Shown here: positions 1 to 26,000 of the stretch, in pieces
Layout: the number at the start of each line of letters is the position of its first letter
Position numbering within the stretch: the stretch's first letter is position 1
NCBI RefSeq assembly: GCF_030936135.1
Contig: NC_082637.1
Location: 13,653,001 to 13,717,000 of the forward strand
Length of the DNA: 64,000 bases
Reading direction: 5' to 3'
Source of the DNA: Gavia stellata
Taxonomy: Eukaryota > Chordata > Aves > Gaviiformes > Gaviidae
Position numbers and translations under genes: made by a program
Notes under the pieces: generated by a model
The model's database searches: none
Seen by the model: the letters and a program-made list of their open reading frames with translations, nothing else
What the model was told of the DNA's origin: nothing

Positions 1-550
1 AACTCGAATGCTGTAAGAAGCTGGTGACACAGTGCCCTGGGTACAGCATGGTGCATCTTCAATTGCTGTGGGCTGATGCCCATTCACATGCAATTCTCAC
101 TTTTGTGTGGCACTGCTGAACTCACTTTTCCTTTTTTTTTTTAAATTACCATATAGGTGGAATGCTACCAGCTCTCCAGAATGAAAGAACTAGCAAAACC
201 GAACTTGTTCTGTGCTGACAGGTCAGGCGATAACCAGAACAGTAGCAAAGACTTAGCAGACCTGAATATTGCTGATTTCTTCTAATTTACACACGTTATA
301 GTACACTCCTTTTCTAGGGGAGGTTGTCTCTCTAAAGGAAAACCGCATGCTTAGAGCTAGTTCAGCACACTTGAAAAGAAACAAATAGCTTCTGGCCAAT
401 TTGTAAATTACGCAAAATTAAACGGAGCTAGTTACTAAGAGTACATTTTCTAGTTTATTTACTAAACTAAAGTTAATCTAGCTTGAGGGAAACAGGATGT
501 AGTTCATGAGGACAGAAAATAAGCTCTATGTATAACCAGAGGTTCACTAC

Positions 551-13498
<12,948 letters not shown>

Positions 13499-13720
13499 CG
13501 CCGCGCCGGCCGGGACCAGGGCAGCGCCGGGCCGAGGCCGCGCGGACCCGCCCCTCGCCCCGCCCCCGCGGAGCCCGTCCGCACGTGCCGGCGGGAGGGG
13601 CCGTTGCTGCGGCGTCGCGCGCAGCGGCCGTTGCCTGCGACGGCGGCCAGTGCTAACTGCTGTTACCCGGGGGCTGGCAGCTTCATTTTGGCGTGATCCC
13701 ATTGTATCCCATCGTCAGTC

Positions 13721-14671
13721 GCCTTCTGCGCGTTAATTGAAAATGTGGTGGTGAGGGAGCGTGTGTTACCCGCCCAGGACAGGGGTGATTCCTGTGAGCG
13801 CTGGCCTCCCTCGCACCCCAGCGCCCCAGGCTGCGCTCGGCCTAGGCAGCAACGGGCGTGAGGCCGACCGGCAACACAAAGTCACATCAGGGAAAAGCCC
13901 AGAAGGAGGTGTTGCCGTTAAATACAGACGAGTGGATAAGGAGAAGTGGGAAGATGTCGTGAGAGGGATGGTTGATGACCCTTTTCTTTTTTTTTTTTTG
14001 CTTCCTCAGCAAAAAGTACTAGAACAACCTCCTACAAGGATGGGAAAACCGGGAAGCTTTCTGTTGCCTTCCTCAATTACCTTCCAGTTCCTCATAATAC
14101 TAAAAGAAACAAGATTTGTGATGGCGTTCCCTAGAATGGTAATTGGCATACAGTGTAACTAGACACAATTGCCAGTGAAAGATACTTCACTATGCTTTCG
14201 GTGACCCTAGCAGTTCTAAGGCAGAAGGCTATGTCACCTATCCTGAGGGGCAGCCCCAGTTTTTCAGGAAAACTGCCTGATCTTGCTGCAGTGGGTCAGA
14301 GACTTGTACTTTTTACTAACCAGGGCAGTGCTTACATATCTTAGGACTCCCAAATGCTCAACCTTTCTCAATTAAACTTTACTTTTGCTAACTTGAAATC
14401 CCTGTACTTCAGTGATAAAAATCATTTTCATCAACACAAAGAGCCATAAAGAAGCATGAGACTAAATGTTATGACCCGGTGCACATCTGTGTTAACTGGT
14501 TCACTTGCTCTGTGCACGCAAAGTGGGTTAAACACATCTATTCACGGGACTGCCCACACGCAGAACAGTGGGAGCCCGTCCTACAGACTGTGCTGGATGT
14601 CTGGATTTTCCTTTTTATATGTCACATACTGGAATTGTTACATTTCATGAAGAAAGCTAGAACTTGTTAAT
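13721..14671. other. Intergenic gap between AGXT2 promoter and PRLR distal poly(A) site
   Basis: About 1 kb separating the AGXT2 CpG island from the most distal candidate PRLR poly(A) signal. I see no gene here. Confidence 0.55.
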
Positions 14672-14691
14672 TTTATTCAAGAACTTTTATT
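14672..14691 (-). terminator. Candidate distal PRLR poly(A) signals
   Basis: Two AATAAA hexamers on the minus strand (14691-14686 and 14677-14672), about 7.3 kb beyond the PRLR stop codon. They would end a very long 3' UTR. AATAAA is common in AT-rich DNA, so this needs transcript ends for proof. Confidence 0.35.
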
Positions 14692-17600
14692 AAATTGAAA
14701 TGCGAACACCATTGCAAAGAGATTTTACAATGACAAAAGATTGAAAAGTCCATCAGAAAGCTACAGATTTCAGAACAATATTGATCTTACCAGTGAAATC
14801 ACTAACAGATTTTATTAAAGCCAGCATTTTCAATATTAAGAACTTAAAAAATACATTTTAAAGCATTTTCCTTCAGATACACTTAGAAACAATGAAGAAT
14901 TCCTGAGCAACTATTTTTATACCAGTATTCTCCAATCAATGTACATACTGCATATGAAAACTATTTTCTATAATTTCTTAAATTTTAGAAATTTACAAAA
15001 CATTTGGATCTTGTTCATAGAATAATTGTGCTTCAAGTCATTCTGTTGCTACAGTAATGACACTACGAAAACTTGGATGTTCCAGATTGCATACAAATTC
15101 TGAAATTGCAATGGAAAAAATGCCCAGCTTGTATTGCAAGGCTAGCAATGAAATGGTTTATGGAAATGGAAATAGGTTTGCTGTAAATATTGGATCATCT
15201 CTTTCTCTGCTGGAGAGTATACTGTTTATTCTGCATGTTATTCAGAACATGCAATTTAATTTATAAGTATGTTTCTTTGAGAGAGCTGCTGGCACAATTA
15301 AAGGCAAGGAAGTTCTAGAGACTTTTACCTGCACTTAACAACATGGCAGAAATTTGAATACATACAATGAGTTAATGACTGCTGACATGTTTTTTCTGGG
15401 CAGTACTTTTTCAGACCAGCACCCTCAGTACTGCTATATTTTACACAATGACTAAAAAAATACATGAAGAACAATATAAAGATTTCAGAAGCCCAGATAG
15501 TGCTGAGTATCTCTGAGCAATATAATGCATATGGAACTAATGATTGTATTATTCCAGATGATGAATGGTATTTGTAGTCAGAATAAAAAAATTACTTTCC
15601 AGGATGAAAAGTAAACAACACTAAAGCAGCTCAGGAGCTCTTTCTGAGTATAGCTGAGCAGTAGTTTCCTCTTCCTTTTGGAATGAAGGACGCAGGCATG
15701 ACAATTAAGAGTAGTCTACAGCATTATGAATATTAAAATTATTTGACATCATTGTATTTCTGCATGTATTCCACATGTAGAAAAATCTGCCTCTTCCTAG
15801 ACGTATAATTTTCTGTCCTACTGAAGAGATATTTTCTACAAGTGACTTCTACAAAGATTTCCAGCATCCTGTAAAAATTCTACTCAGTGCCACATGTCTG
15901 TAAAACTCTCCATTGCAGTCTTTGTAGGAATTGAAGTGAAATCTTTCCATTTTTACTGATGTCAAAATGAGGTGAAGGTACTCAGCAGCTCAAAAAAACA
16001 GACCCAAGAGCAGCATTGTCCAAAAAAAATGTTCAATAAAGACAAGGTCCAAGACAAGCAGCAGCATAAAGTAGAACGGGACGTTAAACCTTCCAAAAAT
16101 AAAAGAGGGAGATGTAAAAAAAGACTTCCTTATATCTAACTGCTCTACGCACCAACGTCTTGAGTATAAGCCCAGCTTTTAGAATATTGGCAATGGCAAG
16201 ATGCCACACAACTAACTCAGGTATTTCTTTAATTACTTTGGACAGATATAGTAGTTTCTCTTAAAAACTTAGCTTAAATGGGAGAGATGTATTTTAAAGC
16301 CTGACTTGGTAATTTTCAAAGTTTATCACCAAGACAGGGACTTTCCGATTAAGGAAAATGTTAAGAGATACATTGTCACAGGTGTAAACTAAACAATGCC
16401 CAGAAATGCCAAGAGACCATTTAGTAGTAGCCACAAAGTCCTTTTTCTCTTGGAGCTTCTAGTTTGTTACATTATCTTCAGTAAATAAAAAATATAGGAA
16501 TGTTTAAGAATGATAGGCATATGTGTGAGACAATGTACATGGATAAATACACCTCATCTGTACATCTGTCTGAAAAATTGAAGGTTGCTTTTAAAAACAG
16601 CATGGTACACTTTATTTCTCTTGATTTTTTCCTTAGGAATGTAGGAAATGCAACAGCAGATCAGATGAGGGGTCTAGCTCTTCAAGTATTCTGTTTGCCT
16701 AGGACCAGTGTCAGATATGTGGAAGAAAGTCCTATAACTGATAGAAAGTGAATGACCACTTCTCATGTATAGGACTTTTTCTGGTTGTATATAATAGCTG
16801 ATCCGTAGCAGCTGATTTCAGCATTTTGCCAACTCTTCAGCATTTAATAAGGCTTTACTACTTGTGTGGACTATCTCAGGTAGCTGTGCCTATTCCCACT
16901 TTTGATATAGAAGTATTTTCTTCTCTTCCTTTTTTCCTTACAAACTCATTTATCAGTCCTTTCAGTTCTACTAGTTCTCATTTATTCGTGCCTACTCTTA
17001 CATTTGATTCTTTTGCTTCCATTTTCTGTGCTCTCTCCCTCTCTTCTCAGCTGTAGTCAAAATGCATGTTTACCCCCTCTAATTTCTCTAGTTACCTATG
17101 TACCATGCTATGGTGACTGTACTTCTCTTCCATTCTGCCACATGCAGCAACCATGTGCCTCTTCTCACAGTTAAGGTCTCTTTCTATCCCCATATATTAT
17201 GTATTTCTGTATTCCATTTATCTTTAATCTCCTGCTTGACATACACAGGAAAGTCAAAGAAATTCCCTTATTTGTTTCAAAATGGTTTTCCAGGAAGGGC
17301 CACAAGATTGTTCCAATTAATGTAATTCAGTCCATCTTTCCACACCCACAGGTACTGGAGTCTGCATTTAGTATGAGTGTTTGAGATAGTTGACAGCAGG
17401 GCTAGTCTCCATTTTCACTCATTTAGGGACTGAGTTTGAAGACTGACATCTCAGGAACTCAGCTGAGAACAGGTCTTTCTGAATAGCAAGTTTTGATAAT
17501 TGCTTAGTTCCATTGCTGAATCAGAGCATCTCTAACAACTCGCCTCATTGAATCCTAGCGAGCTGGGCACACAGGCAGTGGCAAAAAACTTTTCAGCCTA

Positions 17601-20600
17601 GGAAAGGGACTGATGCTTGGCTGCCAAGCTGGTCAGTATGGCTTTCCCTATAAGATGGAATTTTCTCTGTTATTTTTTCATGTTAAGAACATTTCATTTT
17701 GCTACACATCTCAAATATCCCCTCCTAGTTAGTTAACAAAAATAATTTGAACATTACAAATAAGATTTTTTAAATCTTGTTAGAATGATTCACAATTTGA
17801 CACACAAAGTAAAATGCTTTTGTCTGCCTCTTTAAAGGGAGCAAAAAAATAATCTGAGGTAGCAATTCTTTGAGAATATGATGCCTGATCTCGCGACACT
17901 TTTTCATTTCATTTGTCTTTATGGCTTTGTAGAAGATGTCTAATATCTATCAACTGGCTTAGATGACTTTGGTTTCCTTGCACAACACCTTCAAATTGTT
18001 TACAGTTAATGAAAAATTATGAAACACATTTACAGGCTTCATAATGTGAACCCCACATATACAATGCACAAAAACATTCTGCTTATTCATTTTGAACATC
18101 TGCTGGTACTACACTTTAAATACTTAAATGACATTTAAAGCAACTGTGTATTTTCCAGCCATTTAAACAGACACACAAACAGATATACCACAGAATTCAC
18201 TGCTTTAACATAAATCAATTATCATTACATATTTGTTTTACAGTTTGTTCCATAAACACATATATCCTCTTACTGGTATTATATAAGGTCAGTTTACTGC
18301 ATTTTTATTGAATAATCTTTGTAGTTACATAGTATCATCAAGGCTATTCTTCAAGCCTGCTTTTTATGTCACAGTTTTGGGAGCTCATGTCCCACTTCAA
18401 TAAGTCATATTTCTTTAAAAGTCAGGAATATTACACTGAAATACTAAAATTGTACATCAAACATGTCTTTGCCAGAGAAAAAAGTCTAATTAGAAGATTT
18501 AAGATAATGAGTCACATTTGTCAATACTGTAGAAAAACTGTTAATAAAATTAGTCTGAGTCCAAAGGAAAGGTAATTAATTAAAAATATAGATATTTGAT
18601 TTTATGACTTCTATAAAATTAATTAATTCTGAAGAGCCTTTATGCTTCCTTTTAGGGCTTTTATGCTACTAAAAAGTAATTGATACTTTAAGTGACACAT
18701 GCATAAATTTGTCATTGAACACATAATTCAAACTTTTCAAATAATTATTCCAAGTGAGAAATTTGACTAATATTGCAAGAGCTAGAGGGCTAATCCCTGT
18801 TCCTGGGATAAATTCTCTTACATACTTCATCCCTCTGTATATGAAAGGAGGTGTCGAGAGCCTGTTATTCCCCACTGGTGTGTCATAATTTTACAACAAT
18901 CGACTGTGTACAACTGCGGCAAAATCTCATCTATTTCCTAATAAAAAGCTATTCCTTAAAGAACTGCAAGCAAAAATATTGTTGCAAACAGAAAGAATGA
19001 AGTATTTTAACATGCAAAGGCCCACACACTTAGCTGATGGTTATTCTGATTTTACAGAACAGCAGTTTATTCTCTTCTTATTGTACTTTCAGATGTTAAA
19101 GGCCACTTTCAGAAGGTGTTGCTCCCACCTTGGGAGTAACAAGCTGTTTTGGAAAATAAAAGCAAATCCAAGGGAAAAATAATCAACCTGCACATTTGTT
19201 CAGCTTAAAGAATGAAATACATGTATGAAAATTGTGTTCAAATTGTGTTTAGCTAGCAAATCCCTCAAAAAGCTTGGCTACCTCAGAGCAACGTGCAAAT
19301 GCGCCTTTTCTCTTTCTATGTGGATTACTGGAGGTACGCATATAGATACCTACAGTTAGGCAGAATGAATCATACACTTAAAATCTGCTAAAAGTTGTGT
19401 CTGTTTGCCTCAGGTCCAAAGTAACCGGTATGACAGCAACAGCCTCCTGACACCTTATCCCATGCTTTCTTTGGTTTGTAACATCTGTGTGGTCACCTGT
19501 GTTTTACCCTAAGATATCCACTACATAAGGAAAACCTTTAGGCTGTGGCTTGATAAGATTCTGTAGTCTCTGTGCATCACCAGATGCATCACGGAAGGCC
19601 TGTAGCAGCATGTCTTCATGTACGGCATTAGGAGTAGAAAACGTCTTGGCTCAGATATGGCTATTTGTGTAAAGAAGAGAATGTGTCTGATTCGGATCAG
19701 CTCTGTCTGGTTCAGTCAGAAAATGGAAGTGTAATTGAAGCACTGTCAGAAAGAGTGTTTTATCAGCTTACACACGTGCACACACAAGTTGCTGCCCTGC
19801 AAAATATTCCAGTTTTGGCTGATAAATTGATAGTTTCTTTGCAGTACTTGTAGCATCTCCAGAAAATTTGTAAGATACACTACAAATGCTACAGTGACAT
19901 TGTCCTGTTAACTATAACTAAACAAAATTTTATGTTTGACTGCTTTCTGAAGTAGCCACTTCATGTCTTCAAGTGTTAAATAAGTGGCTGAATTAAGAAT
20001 CTAAGATACCTCCCTACACATTCAGCAGAGCATCCAGACTGCTCTGATCAACCTCTGGAAGTGGACAGTATGTTGCCTGTATAGAGGACACAGGCTCTAA
20101 ATTTGATGCCTAAAGTAAATGTTACAGTATACACTAACATATGTTTACAGACACACAGATAATTACTTAAATTCTAAAGTCCTGCCAGCGGAAGGACTAG
20201 ACAGCTCAACTGATCCGTACTTGAGCAGTTCCATGGCATGAAGGTAAAAGGTGAGAATCTGATTTGCCAGATTAGATGTGGCCTTCTGGGACCCTCAGAA
20301 TCTGAAAGTCTCTTTTGGCTGGATCTGCAGCAGGTTACCTGATACTGCAGGCAGGCTGGCCCAGTGCATAAAATCATGAAAAGCTGGAGAAATGTAAAGC
20401 TGTTCAGGAAGGACAAGAACAGGGAGCTCATCTAGAGTAAATACACTTTTCTTCAGATGTACAGTACAAATTCCCTTACCTTATATTTCCAATTTCCCCT
20501 GAAACTAGTGATACTGGCTAAATACTTGGCCCACTTTTAATCAGTCATCACTTGGTCATACTTTCCTGGAGTAAATTAAACTTTTGTTTCAAGAAGGAAG

Positions 20601-21979
20601 GACCACAGTAAGTTCAGAGCCATTCCAGTATCATTTTGATTCTGCCTTTGGTTACATGGGGTCTGAGGAATCCTCACTGCTCCCACTGCTGTTCTGGGGA
20701 CATCAGTCCAGCCCAAGTACGCGGACTCCTTTCCTCATTCCCACCACTATTTCAGTAGAGCTCTGACTCAGACTTTATGTCTCGTATCTTTGACTTTGGA
20801 GGCTGGATTCCAAAATTAATGTTGACAAGTTCATTATGAAGAATCTGCCTTCAAACTTTCCTTCCAGGCTCAGAGAAAAGTGCGATGTCTAAGGATGCAG
20901 GAGAACACCATTCCATTCATGATTGGCAACAGAGTACAAATTCAGGGGGAAAGAAGATTTGCTCTGAAAACCTGGATTCTATTTTAATTTTATAATTACA
21001 GGTGATAAAAAACATATGAAATAAATAATTTACAATTCAAATAGTAATACATCTGCAATATATTAGAAATATAGTTTAAAAATTACTTAATGTTCTTAAT
21101 TAGTATAAAGTTTAATTTTATGCTTTGTATAGAAATGGTAGCTTTACTCATTACCGCTGTCTCAGCAGAAGGAAACAGAAAAGTTCCTAAGTAGCTAAAT
21201 AGCATTGGGAAATTAAAAAATATTTTATTTTGCTTTTTTTTGGTAATAGAAAAATAGCCTTTAAAAATACGTTGTTAAACATATGGGCTTGTACTAAAGT
21301 AGAGTTGTATATTATATACAGTAAGGCAGTATATCAAATATTGTCCTGCTATTTTTTTAATGTTTGGTTTGACTGGACTAGGATATGAATGGGATGCAAA
21401 GTTTTCTGTCACACTGAAAAAAAGCAAAAATATATTTAGCAGAATTTGTTATTTTACTGTAATTTGTTGAATATATTCTCTTTTACATATGATTTGTCAT
21501 ACATAAGAGCTCCTTTTTTCTTAAGGATCGAGAAAAAATATAGAGAAAACTTAATCTAGTGTCAGAATGCATTCAGAAGAAAATACATTGTAGATCAGAA
21601 CGCTGTTGTGCAATGATTTATCTGCTTTAGGAACTGCTCAGATCACTGTGGTGTACCGACTGACCTGTAACAATTTTTATCTTTGTTGAATCTGCAGTAT
21701 TCCCTCAGGTTTAATCAACTAACAGAAGATCTGCAGAGCTGAATAATTAGTTTACAATGTATTTTTCATGGCAGATAATATCCATTTCCTCATTTCCCTG
21801 CATCAGAAACATGTGTTAATGATCCAAGGTTTACTTCCATGATTGTTACCTCAATCCACAGTTTATTTTATTCTCTGTATAATACACATAGGAGGCTAGG
21901 ATTTTTTAAGGAACTATTGGCTATGCAGTTTTGCTTTACTGTACATTAACTACTAAGTATGTACTGTACCAACTACTAG
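14692..21979 (-). other. PRLR 3' UTR and/or intergenic DNA
   Basis: AT-rich sequence downstream of the PRLR stop codon, without CR1, LTR or exon-like structure that I can recognise. Its unusual freedom from recognisable insertions fits an extended 3' UTR, but part or all could be intergenic. Short open frames here have no features of genes. Confidence 0.45.
21862..21872 (-). terminator. Proximal PRLR poly(A) signal (overlapping pair)
   Basis: On the minus strand two overlapping AATAAA hexamers (AATAAAATAAA) lie about 110 bases after the PRLR stop codon at 21980-21982. They are the nearest candidate 3' end and would give a short 3' UTR. Confidence 0.5.
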
Positions 21980-23005
21980 TTATTTAAAGGAGGGCATAAA
22001 GGAAGATGGGTCCATGTATTCTGATCCACTGGTCTCTCTTTTGCACTCGCTTGGAACTGTCAGACAGTAGCTCATATTTTTCTCCACTTGACCTTGCTGA
22101 AGGTTCTGAGACATTTCCAATGCAGGTTCTTGAGACACAGATGTGTGCTGGATGCGTGAATCTGGCATTAATACTAGAATATTTTGGTCCACAACTGTTG
22201 AGACCTTGGTATATTCTTTGTTGGTTCCTGCCACAGTGCATTTTTCGGTCTTTCCACTATTTTCTTTACGTTTCAGTAATACTGCTGGCTCCTCATCTTG
22301 TCTAACTTTGTGAACTTCTACATAATCCATTAGTTTAGGATTCAAAAACGGTGACTTGTCATTAGGTCTGTTTGGTTTGACCTGCACTGTGGTTTGGTCA
22401 GTTTTGGAATGCAAATTCTCCATCTCTCTTTGCTTTTCCATGTTGTTGTGGACAGTTTCAGCAACAGCATATTGTGACTGATGTTTTTCTTCATTTCCTA
22501 TCAAAACTGGTGCAATGTTCACACTTGTGGTACTCAGTGTTATCTTATGTGCATCTACAGTACTGTGGTAGGCAAACATAGGAGGCTGATTATTAGGTGA
22601 CTGAGCTGTAGGCCATGTGGACGATTTTGTACTCTCATTGTTAAAAAGGACTATTTTCTGTTCTGAGGCGATACACTGAGTTTCCCAACTCCTTTTTCCT
22701 CCTTTATTTTCTGGAACATCTCTTACATCTTGTGATTGAAGTGTTGATGGAAGGGCGTGGGACTCCCTGCACTTCTCAGAAAGCAGAGAAGGGCTATCAC
22801 AGCTCCCTCGGCCCGAGTCACTGTCTGTTTCCTTGGGTATCATTTTTGCATTTTTACTGCGATGACCGTTGTCATGGCTTGGCATGAGTTGCTGATCCTC
22901 ACTGTCCTCTACCTCCAGATATTCTACCAGTAGTTCCTCACAGTCTGATGTTGGAGGAAAACCATGGCACCCAAGAGCATTCAACAATTCTTCAGATTTT
23001 CCTGT
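21980..23005 (-). CDS. PRLR: PRLR last coding exon (cytoplasmic tail)
   Basis: 1026 bp ending in TAA at 21982-21980. It starts [18 protein letters not shown], followed by an acidic [11 protein letters not shown] stretch (Box2-like region) and [15 protein letters not shown]. It ends with [13 protein letters not shown], whose tyrosine sits where mammalian long-form receptors have their C-terminal STAT5-docking tyrosine. Full-length tail, no break. Confidence 0.97.
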   Translation of the reverse strand, partial: TGKSEELLNALGCHGFPPTSDCEELLVEYLEVEDSEDQQLMPSHDNGHRSKNAKMIPKETDSDSGRGSCDSPSLLSEKCRESHALPSTLQSQDVRDVPENKGGKRSWETQCIASEQKIVLFNNESTKSSTWPTAQSPNNQPPMFAYHSTVDAHKITLSTTSVNIAPVLIGNEEKHQSQYAVAETVHNNMEKQREMENLHSKTDQTTVQVKPNRPNDKSPFLNPKLMDYVEVHKVRQDEEPAVLLKRKENSGKTEKCTVAGTNKEYTKVSTVVDQNILVLMPDSRIQHTSVSQEPALEMSQNLQQGQVEKNMSYCLTVPSECKRETSGSEYMDPSSFMPSFK

Positions 23006-26000
23006 CTAAGGGCATAATAAATAAGGCATATTTTTTCATTGTTAACGTTAGGGTTTATCTCACTAGAACAACTGTGAACTATCTACATACTTAATATACA
23101 AATACTTTAATAGTTGTATCACTAGACCTAAGCGGGATTTCTACTGTTGCAGAAAATAGTGGAAGAACAGAAGAAAATTTCTTGAGTTCCCTCAGTGGGG
23201 AGTCACAATCCCAGAATTCATATTTCTAAAATGGGAGGACTAGGGAGCTTTTGTCAGGTAGGGCTCTCATGCGTTTAACAAGAAGAAAATGAAAGAGTAT
23301 GGTAGAGCAGTTGCGTCCTGTCTCTTCAGCATGGCCAGAGACTCTGGAGAGCAACTTCCATAAGAACTACTAGGAAGATCACACAGACATTGGCTCTTGT
23401 GGTGTCCCAGGGAACAGCTGGGGTCACGAACCCTGTTCTCAAATGGCCTCCTACTACTAGTGCAAGGCAAGAGTCTGTCTCACACATACCCTCCACATGA
23501 TCAACCTGAAAGTGTCGCTTATTTTTAACATTGATTAAATTAATTGAAGCTGTTTTATACTTTATTACGGTAATTGTGTTCACCAGTACATAATTTGGAA
23601 AAGTAAGTAATGGGGAATTCTGTTGTCGTTATCAGTGGTACTCACCTCTAACAGATGTGTATCTATGCCTTTTATCTTCGGTCCCGGAACTGGTGGTAGG
23701 ATGAAGGCTATCATTCTAAGAAAACAGAACAAACACACAAGGTGTAAGTATAGGCTCTATCTCTCTATTTGTTCTCCCACTTCCTCGGAATGTGACATTT
23801 TAAACACTTCTCCCATATCTGATACCTCCCTCTGGGACCTCTGTTTCCTGTCTACCTCTCAAGCCAGGTAATTTACAAATCCAGTTACAGTTCATAAGTT
23901 ACCCTTAGATGTATTCATAAGAAAGAGAACAGTACAAAAATTATTCAACTGGAAAAGTAACACTGCTTTGTCCCTTAACCTCCAATTCTCTAATATCACT
24001 GTAACTTCATCACTGGCCAAGAAACAGCTATGTGGATTACAGTTCAGGAGGACTAGTGGGCCTGTATGTACATGCTTGACTGTCAGCTGACGACTGCTAA
24101 ACAGGATTTATGATTAATGACTTCTGATGGCTTTTCCATCAACAGTTTCCATCTCTTTCTTCTACTCAGCCAGTATTTTTTGCAAGACTTGTACAAAAGT
24201 GACAATCTTTGCAACACCTTTCTCTTTCAGATTTGATTGAAATAAGCCAGTGTTCTAATAAATTATTCGGGGAATTGACAGACGTGGGCAGAAAGACAAC
24301 CTCATAATATAACCTTGTTTCCTTTAGGAAATTAGGACAAAACCAAAAGGTGTGTCTTCTATGGGAGCAGGGATACTCCAGATAATGTTTGCTGAATGCT
24401 TACATGGCTAACCAAGATGGTCAGATCTAATAGAGACATGTTTTTACCAACTGAGAATTTAGCCTGGTTTCCCTAAAGAGCAGAAATACCTCTTTATCAG
24501 TTGCAAATTTAAAGTCAAATACCTGTAACTTATAGTTTACAAGAGAACAGAAAGCCTATAGAAAATTGAACCAAATATTAGAAGTCTATTTTTGAAAAGT
24601 TTGCTGAGATTTTCAACTCCATGCAATTGTGAAATTTGTGACTTACCTGTACCCTTTCAAAACCATTGTCCAGCTCATGATTAAACATATAAGAGATGAC
24701 AAGACACCAACAATGATCCACACAACCATATCTTTTACTCTAAAGTCTAGGAAGCAAACAGAATTATTTAAGGACACACATCTAGCATATGCATAGTCAG
24801 CATGCAAAAAAAGTCTCAAATTACTTTTATTATAAAAATTGGTCTAAACTACCAAATTTGGTGTTGAATCTAGAGGCCTTTAGTAGCATAGATGGATCTC
24901 AACAATCACTGTAGTATCTGATAATAAATATACTTTTTATTAATGGCACTGTGCAGGAAATAAACTCACTTGGAAAAATGATACAAAAATGTACGAAGAG
25001 GGAAATTTTGTCACAGCCAGTTATGCCAATACTGTAGTCATTTAATTATCAAATATATATCATACAATTAATTAAATAGTGGGTTAAATGATCTAGGACT
25101 AGATATTTTAAGGATTTCTATTGTAACACGACCCTTTTTACATTGAGGTGTTTATTTCACATTCATTCCAGATAAAGAGTAATGAAATGGAGATCTGTTA
25201 CTGTGTGAAGGCAATAATTCTTTGTTGTCTATGCAGCAGTTTTAATGCAGTTGCCGGTATTCTTTTAGTTAAAAACTACCATCATGAGAACAAATGAGGC
25301 AATAAACAGAAAGGACGTGCTTTAAATAAGTAAAGAAATTGATTCACCTTCTTAACTCCAAAAAGCAATGAAGGGGAAAGCTAACTGGGTATGGTGCAGG
25401 GATGCTGAGAATTCAGTTACCTTAGAAATAATGTTCTTACCTGTTCTAGGGAAACTATGGGATGCCAATCTGCACGGGTGCCACAAACAGTTAACAAAAG
25501 TATTACATGAAATTTCATGTAATAACAATTATTGAAGTGATGCCTGGTCACTCACCAGTAGGGATCTGAATATACTTTTCTGAGCTCCATTCACTCCATG
25601 ATCCATGGTGGTCTGGTTTGCAGTGAATCTGTACAATGTACGTCTTCCCAGGATTTAAACTAAACATTTTATATTGTGTTTGCTGTCCAACAAAAATAGT
25701 CTGGAAATTAAATAAAAATCATAAAATGCATATAAAATTGACACATTTTTCGATGAAAATCACAGCTAGGTTTAACTCTTGATAACCAAGTTGGGAATAT
25801 AGAAGGAATCTGGACAGCTTCCTAGTAATTGTTATGCAGGCGTGGAATGACGGTACATTTATTTTATTTCTATAGTTCAGTTTTCTAGCATATTTCAGTG
25901 GGAATGAGATCTGGCTCTGGTATACTGTGCAAATTAAACTATTACAAAAACACATCCTGCACATATGGCAAACAGGGAGGAACTGTGGTAATGGTGGGAA

